Shown: positions 1 to 8,403 of the stretch, piece by piece | Layout: each line of letters opens with the position of its first letter | Numbering within the stretch: position 1 is the stretch's first letter | Assembly: GCF_002001125.1 (NCBI RefSeq) | Contig: NZ_MUNV01000011.1 | Location: forward strand, 1 to 64,000 | Direction of reading: 5' to 3' | Length of the DNA stretch: 64,000 nucleotides | DNA from: Rhodanobacter sp. B04 | GTDB lineage: Bacteria; Pseudomonadota; Gammaproteobacteria; Xanthomonadales; Rhodanobacteraceae | Made by a program: the position numbers and the translations under genes | The notes under the pieces: generated by a model | What the model saw: the letters and a program-made list of their open reading frames with translations, nothing else | Databases searched by the model: none | Told to the model about the DNA's origin: nothing

Positions 1-30
1 CGCCACCACCGCCACCACCGCCACCACCGC
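1..30. repeat. Short tandem 9-bp repeat (CGCCACCAC, 3.3 copies)
   Basis: The unit CGCCACCAC is repeated three times and followed by CGC at the window edge. Read on the minus strand it would encode Val-Val-Ala repeats. A perfect short tandem repeat in coding DNA could vary in length by slippage, in steps of three residues; that part is inference. Confidence 0.7.
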
Positions 31-39
31 GCGCACCAT
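1..39 (-). CDS. Possible N-terminus of a gene running off the left edge
   Basis: An ATG on the minus strand at position 39 opens a frame reading M-V-R-A-V-V-A-V-V-A-V-V-A to the window edge. This looks like the hydrophobic start of a signal peptide or membrane segment. It would follow the methyltransferase gene on the same strand by about 47 bases. No convincing ribosome binding site is visible and only 13 codons are present, so this is tentative. Confidence 0.2.
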   Translation of the reverse strand, partial: MVRAVVAVVAVVA

Positions 40-86
40 GAGCGCATGGCCGTGGCGTGCCCGCCGGCAGCCGGCAGGACGATGTC

Positions 87-680
87 TCAGGCGGCGACCT
101 GGATATCCGGGCGCCGGCTGATGCAGTAGACCGAGGCCGGCGGCAGGTTGAGCATGACGCCCCCGACGCGCCGAGCCTGCAGATGCAGCCGCTTGAGCAG
201 GCTTGCCGGGAGCGGACAACGCGGACCGTAGGTGAACTGGTAGAACATGCCGTCGGCACGCAGCTGGCGATCGAACACACCCTGCACGATGGCGGCCACC
301 TGCGCGGCCGGCATCGACAGCAGCGGCAAGCCGCTGACCACGGCGCAGGCGCGCTCATCACCGAACAACGGCTGGGTGTGCCCAAGCTGCGCGGCGTCCA
401 TGCGCAGGATCTTCGTTTTCGGATAGCGTCGGGCCAGGGCGTCGGCAAAGTGCGGATCGGCTTCGATCAGTGCGAGCCGATGCGGAGGCACGCCGTGCGC
501 CAGCAGTGCCCGGGTCAAGGCTCCGGTACCGGGCCCAAGCTCGATGACCGGTCCATCGAGCTGGCTCACGTGGGCTGTCATCAGGCGGGCAAGAGCCGCG
601 CCGGATGGCGTCACGGCGCCAATCCGGCGCGGGGCTCGCAGCCACGCGCGCAAGAAGGCGACGGTATCGTTCAATGGCAT
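87..680 (-). CDS. PmtA-like SAM-dependent methyltransferase
   Basis: A 197-residue class I S-adenosylmethionine methyltransferase resembling bacterial phospholipid N-methyltransferases (PmtA-like, COG3963). The N-terminal stretch FLRAWLRAPRRIGAVTPSG (residues 9-27) is characteristic of that group, followed by the SAM-binding glycine motif VIELGPGTGALTRAL at 45-59 and an acidic residue in LALIEAD about 20 residues on. The frame is open upstream to 860, but that would overlap the neighbouring cyclophilin gene; the ATG at 680, just before MPLNDTV, fits the family start. It lies downstream of the cyclophilin gene on the same strand. Substrate (phosphatidylethanolamine or other) cannot be read from the sequence. 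Confidence 0.75.
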   Translation of the reverse strand: MPLNDTVAFLRAWLRAPRRIGAVTPSGAALARLMTAHVSQLDGPVIELGPGTGALTRALLAHGVPPHRLALIEADPHFADALARRYPKTKILRMDAAQLGHTQPLFGDERACAVVSGLPLLSMPAAQVAAIVQGVFDRQLRADGMFYQFTYGPRCPLPASLLKRLHLQARRVGGVMLNLPPASVYCISRRPDIQVAA

Positions 681-756
681 GTAGCGGTTTCCGACATGAT
701 TCAATCTTGCTGCAAGGTAACCGATACGGCTGAACACGATGTTCGCATGAATCGGA

Positions 757-1716
757 TCAATGCGGCGGGTGAGCTGCAGCGGACGCCGGGGTCGGTTCGC
801 GTACTGGCGCATCGATGCCGCACAGGTCGATCTTGCCAGCCGGGACGGCATAGAAGGCATCGCGACGATTGCGCTTTGCCTCGATCAAGGCCGTGAACGT
901 GTTGCTGTCGGTGCGCAGCACTTCGATCGCAGGTCGCTGGGCAGCGGGCAGATCCGCGGCAAGTCGCACGGACTGGATCACGCTGCGTTGGGCCGGCTGG
1001 CTATAAAAGCCCATCGGGCCGGTGCCGCGGGGCAAACCGGACAGCAGTGGCATGCCTTCCAGCACGCGGCCGATCACCGCCAGGTTGCGGTCCAGCCGGC
1101 GCGGCGCCTGGCCGATCACCGCATACAGCGCACTGCCGTTGCCGGTCTCCGGGCCGTTGTCGCGGCCCACGCCGACCATGCCGTAGCAGTGGGTCAGCCA
1201 TTCCTGTCCGCTGGCCGGGTCACGTGCGACCGGAAAACCTTCGGAGAAGCCGACCTGGGGCGCATAGACATCGCCATCGGGTAGCGCGGTCCACGCCAGT
1301 TTCGGATCGATCGGGCGGGTGAATTCCGGCGGTAACGTATTCTTGGCGTTTCCCAGCGAGCGCACCTTCTTCGGGTCACCACCCTCGTCGCCGGCCGGGT
1401 CGTCCCATTGGGTCACGAAGTTGTCCTGTACCCGCACGATCGCCAGCCCGTCGAAATAATGCTGGTGCACCAGGGTGCGGATGTTCGCGGCATGCAACGG
1501 GGTGAAGTCCGGTGCCAGTTCGATCAGCACGCGGCCGGTGGCCAGTTGCATCACCAACAGATTGTTCGGGTCGGGCTGGCGCCATTCGGTGGAGGCGGAT
1601 TTGGCCAGCAGCTCCTGTGTCGTCGGCGTGGGCTTGCTCTGCTCAGCGAACGCGGACAGGGCAAGCAGACTGGTACTCAGCACGGCGGCTGCAACGAGAT
1701 GGCGGCGATGAGACAT
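757..1716 (-). CDS. Periplasmic cyclophilin-type peptidyl-prolyl isomerase
   Basis: A 319-residue exported cyclophilin, expected to catalyse cis-trans isomerisation of proline bonds in folding periplasmic proteins. Residues 1-24 form a typical signal peptide ending near AFA. The cyclophilin fold is suggested by VLIELAPDFTPLHAANIRTLV (about 62-82), HYFDGLAIVRVQDNFVTQWDDP (about 86-107) and YGMVGVGRDNGPETGNGSALYAVIGQ (about 178-203). It is longer than minimal PpiA proteins because of an insertion between the second and third blocks and a C-terminal extension. A strong Shine-Dalgarno-like AAGGGGAA precedes the ATG. It is divergent from the PadR gene, with a shared region containing a perfect inverted repeat. 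Confidence 0.8.
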   Translation of the reverse strand: MSHRRHLVAAAVLSTSLLALSAFAEQSKPTPTTQELLAKSASTEWRQPDPNNLLVMQLATGRVLIELAPDFTPLHAANIRTLVHQHYFDGLAIVRVQDNFVTQWDDPAGDEGGDPKKVRSLGNAKNTLPPEFTRPIDPKLAWTALPDGDVYAPQVGFSEGFPVARDPASGQEWLTHCYGMVGVGRDNGPETGNGSALYAVIGQAPRRLDRNLAVIGRVLEGMPLLSGLPRGTGPMGFYSQPAQRSVIQSVRLAADLPAAQRPAIEVLRTDSNTFTALIEAKRNRRDAFYAVPAGKIDLCGIDAPVREPTPASAAAHPPH

Positions 1717-1749
1717 GCGGTTCCCCTTCAGGTGGCTGATTGGCAGAAG

Positions 1750-1783
1750 GGCAACTTAGCAGAGCTTAGCGGACTAAGTTGCC
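1750..1783. promoter_or_regulatory. Inverted-repeat operator candidate between cyclophilin and padR genes
   Basis: GGCAACTTAG at 1750-1759 and CTAAGTTGCC at 1774-1783 form a perfect 10-bp inverted repeat with a 14-bp spacer. The spacer holds another CTTAG (1765-1769), which itself pairs with the right arm, and a related CAACTTA occurs at 1816-1822. PadR repressors commonly bind dyads at their own promoters, so this is probably the autoregulatory operator of the adjacent padR gene. It could also affect the divergent cyclophilin gene. There is no T-run, so a terminator is unlikely. Confidence 0.5.
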
Positions 1784-1866
1784 GCAGGCATGACTTCAGG
1801 CCCATGTGCTAGTGTCAACTTAATACTATGGTTCACTCAAGTCTAAGCGGCAGTGCGGGTGAGTGG

Positions 1867-2229
1867 ATGGAAGACCATGCCGGCCAATTGAAGAAGTTCC
1901 AGAAGGAGCTCTCCAGCGGCACCGTGTCGCTGGTGCTGCTGGCGGTGCTTGGCCAGTCGCGCCAGCCGATGTACGGCTACCAGATCGCCAAGCGGCTGGA
2001 GGAGGTCGGCGAAGGCGTGCTGGCCGGCAAGCAGAGCGCACTGTATCCCGTGTTGCGCAATCTGGAAGGGGCGGGCTTGCTGGCCAGCGAAGTCGAGCCA
2101 TCGGTCAGTGGACCGCCGCGTCGCTATTACCGCATCACCAAACCGGGGCGCGAGGCATTGCGCGAGTGGGTTGCAGCGTGGACTGCCACCCGCGATTCCG
2201 TCGATAACGTCTTGCAAGGAGGGGTGTAA
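1867..2229 (+). CDS. PadR-family transcriptional regulator
   Basis: A 120-residue PadR-type winged-helix DNA-binding protein. The family core is visible: GTVSLVLLAVLGQSRQPMYGYQIAKRLEE, then GVLAGKQSALYPVLRNLEGAGLL and the wing GPPRRYYRITKPGREAL. The C-terminal helix is short. The frame is open from an ATG at 1828, but the ATG at 1867 has GGGTGAG upstream and gives the usual length; the choice is uncertain. Its stop overlaps the start of the next gene (TAATG), so the two are translationally coupled. PadR regulators paired with HAAS/DUF1700-type membrane proteins are a recurrent arrangement, usually linked to envelope or stress control; the signal is unknown here. Confidence 0.85.
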   Translation: MEDHAGQLKKFQKELSSGTVSLVLLAVLGQSRQPMYGYQIAKRLEEVGEGVLAGKQSALYPVLRNLEGAGLLASEVEPSVSGPPRRYYRITKPGREALREWVAAWTATRDSVDNVLQGGV

Positions 2230-3131
2230 TGAACGCGCCACGCACCATCAACGAATATCTGGAACAGCTTCGTGCCGCCTTGCGTGGCGCCGACCCCGCC
2301 CTGGTCCAGGACGCGCTGTACGACGCCGAGGAACACCTGCGCGCCGAATTGGCCGAGCAGCCGGGCCGCGACGAAGCAGTCATGCTCGAGCACGTGGTTG
2401 GCAGCTATGGCGCGCCGGACGAGGTGGCGGACATCTACCGCGACCAGGAAATCCGGATCCAGCGTGCGATCCGTCCACCGCCGCCGCAGCAGCACCACTC
2501 GGTGCTGGGGCGGTTCTTCGGTGTCGCCGCCGATCCGCATACCTATGGCGCGTTGTTCTATCTGTTGCTGGCGCTGGTCACGGGCATCTTCTATTTCACC
2601 TGGGCGGTGACCGGCCTGTCACTGTCGGCAGGCCTGTCGTTCCTGGTCATCGGCATCCCGTTCTTCCTGCTGTTCCTTGGCAGCGTGCGCGGCCTGTCGC
2701 TGCTGGAAGGGCGCATCGTGGAAACCATGCTGGGTGTTCGCATGCCGCGCCGGCCTCCGTATCCGTCGCAGCAAGGCATGCCCTGGCTGAAACGCATCGG
2801 AGCGATACTCATCGACGGTCGCACCTGGACCACGCTGGTCTACATGTGGCTGATGCTGCCGCTGGGCATCATCTACTTCACGGTCGCGGTGACGCTGTTG
2901 AGCGTGTCGCTGGCCCTTGCCGGTTCGCCCTTCGTCAAGGCCTTTGGCTTCAACGTGGTCAACATGGACGTCGATGGCTTCAGCTACTACGGCCCGGGTT
3001 GGGCTGGCACCATCGCGCTGAGTCTCGTCGGCGTCGTGCTGCTGTTCGCCACCTTGCATCTGGTGCGCGGCATCGGCCGCGTGCACGGCCAGATCGCCAA
3101 GCACCTGCTGGTGCCCAGTTCGGTGGACTGA
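2229..3131 (+). CDS. HAAS-domain / putative sensor membrane protein
   Basis: A 300-residue integral membrane protein co-transcribed with padR. Residues 1-75 form a helical cytoplasmic HAAS-like domain (NEYLEQLRAALRGADPALVQDALYDAEEHL), seen in partners of PadR regulators. A proline-rich linker follows, then hydrophobic segments at about 98-122, 126-150, 190-225 and 255-280. The long hydrophobic part resembles the 'putative sensor' family. The usual interpretation is that such a protein affects PadR activity or is its target. No enzymatic motif is seen. Confidence 0.7.
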   Translation: MNAPRTINEYLEQLRAALRGADPALVQDALYDAEEHLRAELAEQPGRDEAVMLEHVVGSYGAPDEVADIYRDQEIRIQRAIRPPPPQQHHSVLGRFFGVAADPHTYGALFYLLLALVTGIFYFTWAVTGLSLSAGLSFLVIGIPFFLLFLGSVRGLSLLEGRIVETMLGVRMPRRPPYPSQQGMPWLKRIGAILIDGRTWTTLVYMWLMLPLGIIYFTVAVTLLSVSLALAGSPFVKAFGFNVVNMDVDGFSYYGPGWAGTIALSLVGVVLLFATLHLVRGIGRVHGQIAKHLLVPSSVD

Positions 3132-3151
3132 GTGCGCCGGCGACGTGCAGG

Positions 3152-4708
3152 TCAGCGATAGTTGAGGTCAGGCGAAGACAGCAGGAAGGTATTCCACTCC
3201 CGCTGCGAGTCGGCCTTGGCCAGCGCGGCGCGGGTCGCTGCTGAAAGTCGCGGCTCGATGGCGTCGTAGTACAGCCGCGTGGTCAGCATCGGAAATCCGG
3301 CTTCGCGCGCGCTGCTGCCGACCGGTGTGAACAGCTGGTTGTTGCCGGTGCCGATCGCGTTGGCGATGTCGAAGCGCTTTTCCATCTGACCGGAGCTGGA
3401 CCAGCTGGCGCCATCCAGCGGCCAGCCGTCCGGAGTGATGCGCCCGAACAGTGGTTCATCCAGCTGATTCAGCCAGTAGATCAGTGGCAGGGCATTGGCC
3501 AGGGGCTTGCCGTCGTAGGCCAGGCGCACCGACGACACCACGAACTGGGCGGGGTCATTGAATTTGCTGCCGGCGTTGGCCACCAGTTCGCGCGATTCGA
3601 ACATCGTGCGCATCACCTTGGCGATATCGCCGTCGCTGCGCTGGAAGGCGCGGGCCATCTTGTCCACCAGCTTCTTCGGTGGCTGGTCCGCGACGAAATA
3701 TTCGGCAAGCTGCTGCGAGATGAACTGCGCGCAGGCCGGCTGATGCACGAGGATGTCGATCGCCTGGTTTACCTCGCCGAAGCCGCTGCCATGGATGGCG
3801 TGGCCGAGGAAAGTCTTGTCGCTGAAATCGTGCCGCTGCGGGTTGAACTCGAACAGGCCGCTACGCACCACCAGCGGCGCAAACTTCGGATTGAAATGCT
3901 GCGGCTTGCCGTCGACCGGAGCGATGCCCGCGCCGGTGAGGACCAGCGCCAGTTGCTGCACGTCCTGCTGGGTATAACCGGAGTTCACGCCCAGCGTATG
4001 CAGCTCCATCAGTTCGCGCGCGTAGTTTTCGTTGACGTGGCCTTTCGCGTTCTGCGTGTTGTCGAGAAACTCGAGCATCGCAGGGCTTTCCAGCGTGGCC
4101 ATCAGCAGGTCCTTGAATTTGCCCAGGGCGTGCGGACGGATGGTGTTCTGCGCGTAGTCGGCCAGTTCCCAGCGGATGCGCCCCTTCGAGGCGTATACGC
4201 TGAAATGATTCAGCCAGAACCACACTAGCTGCTCTTTCAGCTGGTTCGGGCCATACACCGCCTGCAGCAGTTCGGCTTGCTGCGCCTGTTGTCCCCGTTG
4301 GTTGCCCTGTTGCTGCAGGGCCTTGTTGGCGGCGACTTTGTCCGGCCCATCGGGGAGTGCCTTGATGCGCTGTTGTTCGGCTTGCAGCATGGCCAGCTGT
4401 TGCGCGGTCGGCGTACGGATGGCTTCGAAGCTTCCGATCAGCGTGGCGATTGCAGGCGGAAGTTGGCCATCTACATGGTCGGCGAGTTGCGCATCCAGCA
4501 GATGCTCGCGGCCAAGGTTGCGGTACAGGCTGACACCTGCGGTGTCCAGGCCAAAGCCATCACGACGCAGCCACGCAACATCGTCGCTTCCCAGGCTGGC
4601 CGTGCCGCGTGCGCTGGCCAGCAGCGGCAGTAGCAGGAACAGCGCGGCAACCACGCGCGGTCGACGTGCTGTCGTCACGAGGGAGATGGCAACAGATAGC
4701 GGGTGCAT
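3152..4708 (-). CDS. Exported DUF1800 family protein (copy B)
   Basis: A 518-residue DUF1800 protein with an N-terminal signal peptide (hydrophobic core VVAALFLLLPLLASA). The conserved block KEQLVWFWLNHFSVYASKG, followed by IRPHALGKFKDLL, NENYARELMELHTLGVNSGYTQQDV and PDGWPLDGASWSSSGQMEKR, identifies the family. Biochemical function is unknown. It is the last gene of a three-gene leftward set with DUF1501 and a second DUF1800 protein. The two DUF1800 copies are close paralogues along their whole length, implying a local duplication. It starts 58 bases after the DUF1501 stop. Confidence 0.85.
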   Translation of the reverse strand: MHPLSVAISLVTTARRPRVVAALFLLLPLLASARGTASLGSDDVAWLRRDGFGLDTAGVSLYRNLGREHLLDAQLADHVDGQLPPAIATLIGSFEAIRTPTAQQLAMLQAEQQRIKALPDGPDKVAANKALQQQGNQRGQQAQQAELLQAVYGPNQLKEQLVWFWLNHFSVYASKGRIRWELADYAQNTIRPHALGKFKDLLMATLESPAMLEFLDNTQNAKGHVNENYARELMELHTLGVNSGYTQQDVQQLALVLTGAGIAPVDGKPQHFNPKFAPLVVRSGLFEFNPQRHDFSDKTFLGHAIHGSGFGEVNQAIDILVHQPACAQFISQQLAEYFVADQPPKKLVDKMARAFQRSDGDIAKVMRTMFESRELVANAGSKFNDPAQFVVSSVRLAYDGKPLANALPLIYWLNQLDEPLFGRITPDGWPLDGASWSSSGQMEKRFDIANAIGTGNNQLFTPVGSSAREAGFPMLTTRLYYDAIEPRLSAATRAALAKADSQREWNTFLLSSPDLNYR

Positions 4709-4766
4709 GCGAGAGGTTCCGTCGGGGGCAGGTCACCATCCGTGCAGCGTTGCTGCATGACGCTGT

Positions 4767-5969
4767 TCACACCAGCTGCAGGTCCCTGGGTTTGGCTTGC
4801 GGGAACACCGTCTGCAATTGGCTGTCGCGCAACCCCCACACGCGGCCCATCAGGCCACCCAGGGTGTCGCGGTAATTGTTGAGTACGGGATAGTCGCGGT
4901 TCTGCAGCAGATTCTGCTGGTTGACGGCGACCTGCTCGCCGGCGATGCGGCCACCGTTGACTTTGCCGCCGAGCACCCAGTGCACGGTGCCATGGCCGTG
5001 GTCGGTGCCCTTGTCGCCGTTCTCACGGAAGGTGCGGCCGAATTCGGAGACCACCACCACCACGGTGTTGTTCCATTCGTTACCCAGCGCGTCGGCGTAG
5101 GCACTCAGTCCTTCGCCGAGATTGCGCAGGTTGTTGGCGAGGCCGCCGGTGACGCTGCCCTGGTTCACGTGGGTATCCCAGCCGCCCACATCGATGAAGC
5201 CGAGTCGGTAGCGGTCGCGCATCAGCGTGGCGATGCGTTGCGTTTCGGCAGCAAAGCCTTTCGCGCTGGGTGCACCGCGGCTGGCCTGCACCATTTCGTT
5301 GCGCAGATCCTGCGAGACCGTGTTCGGTAACGCAAGACCGTCCGCGGTGGCGGCGGCGAGTGACGTGCCCTGGTACATCTGGGTGAGGATCGCCGACTGG
5401 CGCGCGTCGAAGTGCGGCTTGGTGTCGCCCTTGAGCGAGATGTTGGGAATGTCATGGGCGGCGCCCTGGAAACTCAGCGGCAGCGTGTTGGTGAAAGCGA
5501 TCGGCGGAATGCCGGGCAGCGTGCCGGACAGGCGGGCGAGAAAGCCGGAGCGGAAGTTGCCGCGCTGGGCGGTCGGTTCGCCGGATTCGATATTGTCCTG
5601 CGTCTCGAAATGGCTGCGCGAGAGATCATCGGTGCCGGCGAACGGCACAAACGCGATCTGCTTGCGCTGCCATAGCGGATAGATCGAATCGCGCAGCACC
5701 GGGTTGAGACCCCAGTTTGCGTCCAGTGCGATCGCGCTGTTCGGATTGCCGGCATCGGGCCTGGCGATCGCCAGCGTCGGTCGCGACTCGTAATAGAAGT
5801 CGCTGTGGTGTGGCACCAGCAGGTTGTTGCAGTCGTAGCCGCCGCGCAGGAATACCAGCAGGAAGCGCGGTGCGCTGGTTGGCGTGGCGAAAAGCTTTCC
5901 GGAGAACGACAGGGCCGGCAACGCGGCAGTGGCGCTGGCGGCGGCAAACAGGAATTCGCGGCGGTTCAT
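4767..5969 (-). CDS. Tat-exported DUF1501 family protein
   Basis: A 400-residue DUF1501 protein. The N-terminus NRREFLFAAASATAALPAL is a twin-arginine (Tat) signal, predicting export of a folded, probably metal-containing protein. DUF1501 belongs to the alkaline phosphatase/sulfatase-like fold group. Conserved elements visible are VFLRGGYDCNNLLVP near the N-terminus, DVGGWDTHVNQGS in the middle, and VVVVSEFGRTFRENG with GTDHGHGT near residue 320, the last resembling a metal-binding site. Function is unknown; DUF1501 and DUF1800 genes commonly sit side by side and are thought to act together. Here one DUF1800 gene lies on each side. Confidence 0.85.
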   Translation of the reverse strand: MNRREFLFAAASATAALPALSFSGKLFATPTSAPRFLLVFLRGGYDCNNLLVPHHSDFYYESRPTLAIARPDAGNPNSAIALDANWGLNPVLRDSIYPLWQRKQIAFVPFAGTDDLSRSHFETQDNIESGEPTAQRGNFRSGFLARLSGTLPGIPPIAFTNTLPLSFQGAAHDIPNISLKGDTKPHFDARQSAILTQMYQGTSLAAATADGLALPNTVSQDLRNEMVQASRGAPSAKGFAAETQRIATLMRDRYRLGFIDVGGWDTHVNQGSVTGGLANNLRNLGEGLSAYADALGNEWNNTVVVVVSEFGRTFRENGDKGTDHGHGTVHWVLGGKVNGGRIAGEQVAVNQQNLLQNRDYPVLNNYRDTLGGLMGRVWGLRDSQLQTVFPQAKPRDLQLV

Positions 5970-6020
5970 GGAGCACCTCGGTGATGGTCAGCAAGTTCGT
6001 CCATGCAGGCAGGGGTCGCG

Positions 6021-7628
6021 TCAGCGGTAATTGAAATCGGGCGACGACAACAGGAACGTGTTCCACTCCATCGGCGACTTGGCCTGGCTAAGCGCGTTGG
6101 TAGTGGCCGTGGACAGCCCTTGCGCGATCGCGTCGCGATACAGCGCCGAGTCGCGCAACGCGGGAGCATCCCGTGGCGGATTCGCCGGCGTGCCGGGCAG
6201 CGCAGGATCGCTGTTGTCCACGAACAGCCGGTTGCGCCCGCTGCCGATCACGCGGGCGAAGTCGAAGCGTTTGCTCATCTGGCCCGAGCCAGTCCAGCTT
6301 GCCGAATCCAGCGGCCAGCCATCGGGCGTGATGCGGCCGTAGAGCGGCTCGTCCATCTGTCGCAGCCAGTTCACCAGCGGCATCGCGTTCGGAATCGGCT
6401 GGCCGTCATAGGTCAGCCGCATCGCGGAAACCAGGAAACGCATCGGGTCCTTGAACTTGTGTCCGTCGAGGGCAGCAGCTTCCGGCGACAGCAGCATCGT
6501 GCGCACGACCGCGGCGATGTCGCCGTCGGTGCGTTGGAACGTGCTCGCCATCGCATCGACCAGCGACGCCGGTGGCTGGTCGGCGATGAAGTAGGTGGCG
6601 AGCTGCTGCGAGATGAAGTGCGCGCACGCCGGCTGGCGCACGATCAGATCCACGGCCTGGGCGATCTCGCCGTAGCCGCCGCCATGGATGGTCTGGCCGA
6701 GGAAGTTCTTGTCGCCGAAATCGTGCTGGTTGGGGTTGAACACGAACAGGCCGTCGCGCACCAGGCCAGGGCGTGCACGGGCGAACAGGTTGCGGCGTGC
6801 AGCCGGCTTCGCCGGCATCAGGCCGGCGCCGGTGAGGATGCGCATCAGCTGCTGCACGTCCTGCTGGCTGTAACCGGAGTTCACGCCCAGCGTGTGCAGC
6901 TCCATCAGCTCGCGCGCGTAGTTCTCGTTGGTCTTGTCCTTGACGTTGTGTGCATTGTCGAGGAATACCAGCATGGCGGGGCTCTGCAGCGTGGCCATGA
7001 CAAGATCCTTGAACTTGCCCAGCGCATGCGGGCGGATCACGTGCTCCTCGTAGTCGGCGGTGAACAGACGTACCGGTCCTTTCTCCGCATACACGCTGAA
7101 GTGGTTGAGCCAGAACCACACCAATTGTTCCTTCAACTGGTCGCCACCATAGATCGCGTGCAGCATCTCGGCCTGCGCGGCCTGTTGGTAGATGTCGCGG
7201 CGGTACAGCTGGAATGCCTTCTTCGCGGCTTCCTTGGCCGGGCTGTCCGACATCTGCTTGAACTGCTGCGCGCGCTCCTGGTACTCGGCAAGCTGCTGCC
7301 CCAGCGGCGTGCTGATGACGGCCAGGTTCTGGATCTGTGCAGCGACCTGTGGCGGCAGGCTGTCGTCACCGCCGGCAAGTTGTTCGTCCAGGAAGCGCGT
7401 GCGGCCCAGTTCGCGATAGCGCGCCAGCGTGGTGCTGTCGAGGCCGAAACCGTCGCGGCGCAACCAGGCGATGTCGCCCAGTCGCAAGCCATCCACCTTC
7501 GCGGTAACTGTCGTGGTTGGCATGCTGTCCGGTGGCCTCCCATTGCCGGCGCAAGCCAGTGCGGGAGCCAGTGTCAGCAGCAAGCCGAGAACCAAAACAC
7601 GGCAGCGTAGCGGGGCGGTGGCAGGCAT
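6021..7628 (-). CDS. Exported DUF1800 family protein (copy A)
   Basis: A 535-residue DUF1800 protein and paralogue of the copy two genes downstream, sharing KEQLVWFWLNHFSVYAEKG, IRPHALGKFKDLVMATLQSPAM, NENYARELMELHTLGVNSGYSQQDV and TPDGWPLDSASWTGSGQM. The open frame extends to 8363, but that would overlap the methyltransferase gene on the other strand. The ATG at 7628 begins a plausible signal peptide (MPATAPLRCRVLVLGLLLTL, cleavage near ACA); an ATG at 7700 is an alternative. Probably first gene of the DUF1800-DUF1501-DUF1800 operon. Confidence 0.8.
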   Translation of the reverse strand: MPATAPLRCRVLVLGLLLTLAPALACAGNGRPPDSMPTTTVTAKVDGLRLGDIAWLRRDGFGLDSTTLARYRELGRTRFLDEQLAGGDDSLPPQVAAQIQNLAVISTPLGQQLAEYQERAQQFKQMSDSPAKEAAKKAFQLYRRDIYQQAAQAEMLHAIYGGDQLKEQLVWFWLNHFSVYAEKGPVRLFTADYEEHVIRPHALGKFKDLVMATLQSPAMLVFLDNAHNVKDKTNENYARELMELHTLGVNSGYSQQDVQQLMRILTGAGLMPAKPAARRNLFARARPGLVRDGLFVFNPNQHDFGDKNFLGQTIHGGGYGEIAQAVDLIVRQPACAHFISQQLATYFIADQPPASLVDAMASTFQRTDGDIAAVVRTMLLSPEAAALDGHKFKDPMRFLVSAMRLTYDGQPIPNAMPLVNWLRQMDEPLYGRITPDGWPLDSASWTGSGQMSKRFDFARVIGSGRNRLFVDNSDPALPGTPANPPRDAPALRDSALYRDAIAQGLSTATTNALSQAKSPMEWNTFLLSSPDFNYR

Positions 7629-7790
7629 GCGTCCGTACTCGGATGAGGGGGTGTTGCGTAGTGTTAACGCAAAGGCCGTGCTTTGGCTGACCGTCGCCAT
7701 GTGACGGATAGCGCATATTCCGGGGCGATTCAGCCGAAGTGCCCATCGCGTGCCGCCGCGGTTACCATGCGACTCCCGCCGGAGCCTGTC

Positions 7791-8399
7791 ATGCCCAAGA
7801 CCTACGACCGCGACTATTTCGACAAGTGGTACCGCGATCCCCGGCACGCGGTCGGTTCGCCGACCGAACTGAAGCGCAAGGTGGCGATGGTGGTGGCGCA
7901 GGCCGAGTACTACCTGGGTCGGCCGATCCGCAACGTGCTCGATGTCGGTTGTGGCGAGGCCACCTGGCGGGCGCCGCTGCGCGCGCTGCGACCAGGTATC
8001 GCCTATCGCGGACTGGATGCCAGCGAATACGTGGTGGCGCGCTATGGCCGCAGCCGCAATATCGGCCTGGCGCGCTTCGGCCAGCTGGAACAGCTGCGCT
8101 TCGATACCCGCTTCGACCTGATCGTGTGCACCGATGTCATGCATTACCTGAAGCCGGCCGAGATCCGCGCCGGCCTGCAGGGCATCGGCGAGATGCTCGA
8201 AGGCGTGGCGTTTCTGGAGGTATTCACCAGTCGCGATGATGTCGCCGGCGACCACCACGGTTTCGTGTCGCGCGCGCCGGCCTGGTACCTGCGCGAATTC
8301 GGTGAGGTTGGACTGCTGCCATGCGGTTCGCACTGCTATCTGGGGCCGCGGCTGGAACGTCACATCGCGGCACTCGAGCGGGCGCAGCTGCCGGCCTGA
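7791..8399 (+). CDS. Class I SAM-dependent methyltransferase
   Basis: A 202-residue methyltransferase. SAM-binding motif I is NVLDVGCGEATWRAPL (about residues 45-60), followed by the acidic residue in YRGLDASEYVV and motif IV FDLIVCTDVMHYL. The ATG at 7791 has GGAG seven bases upstream and gives the start MPKTYDRDYFDKWYRD, usual for this group; the frame is open further upstream without a ribosome binding site. It is convergent with nth. The substrate is not evident. Confidence 0.8.
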   Translation: MPKTYDRDYFDKWYRDPRHAVGSPTELKRKVAMVVAQAEYYLGRPIRNVLDVGCGEATWRAPLRALRPGIAYRGLDASEYVVARYGRSRNIGLARFGQLEQLRFDTRFDLIVCTDVMHYLKPAEIRAGLQGIGEMLEGVAFLEVFTSRDDVAGDHHGFVSRAPAWYLREFGEVGLLPCGSHCYLGPRLERHIAALERAQLPA

Positions 8400-8403
8400 G
8401 GGC

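Noticed and set aside
1750-1783. Rho-independent terminator
   Set aside because: The inverted repeat lies between divergent starts, has a long loop and no T-run, so an operator is more likely.
6003-7610. Long plus-strand frame opposite DUF1800 copy A
   Set aside because: It is antisense to a well-supported gene, lacks family motifs and has the composition expected of a shadow frame in high-GC DNA.
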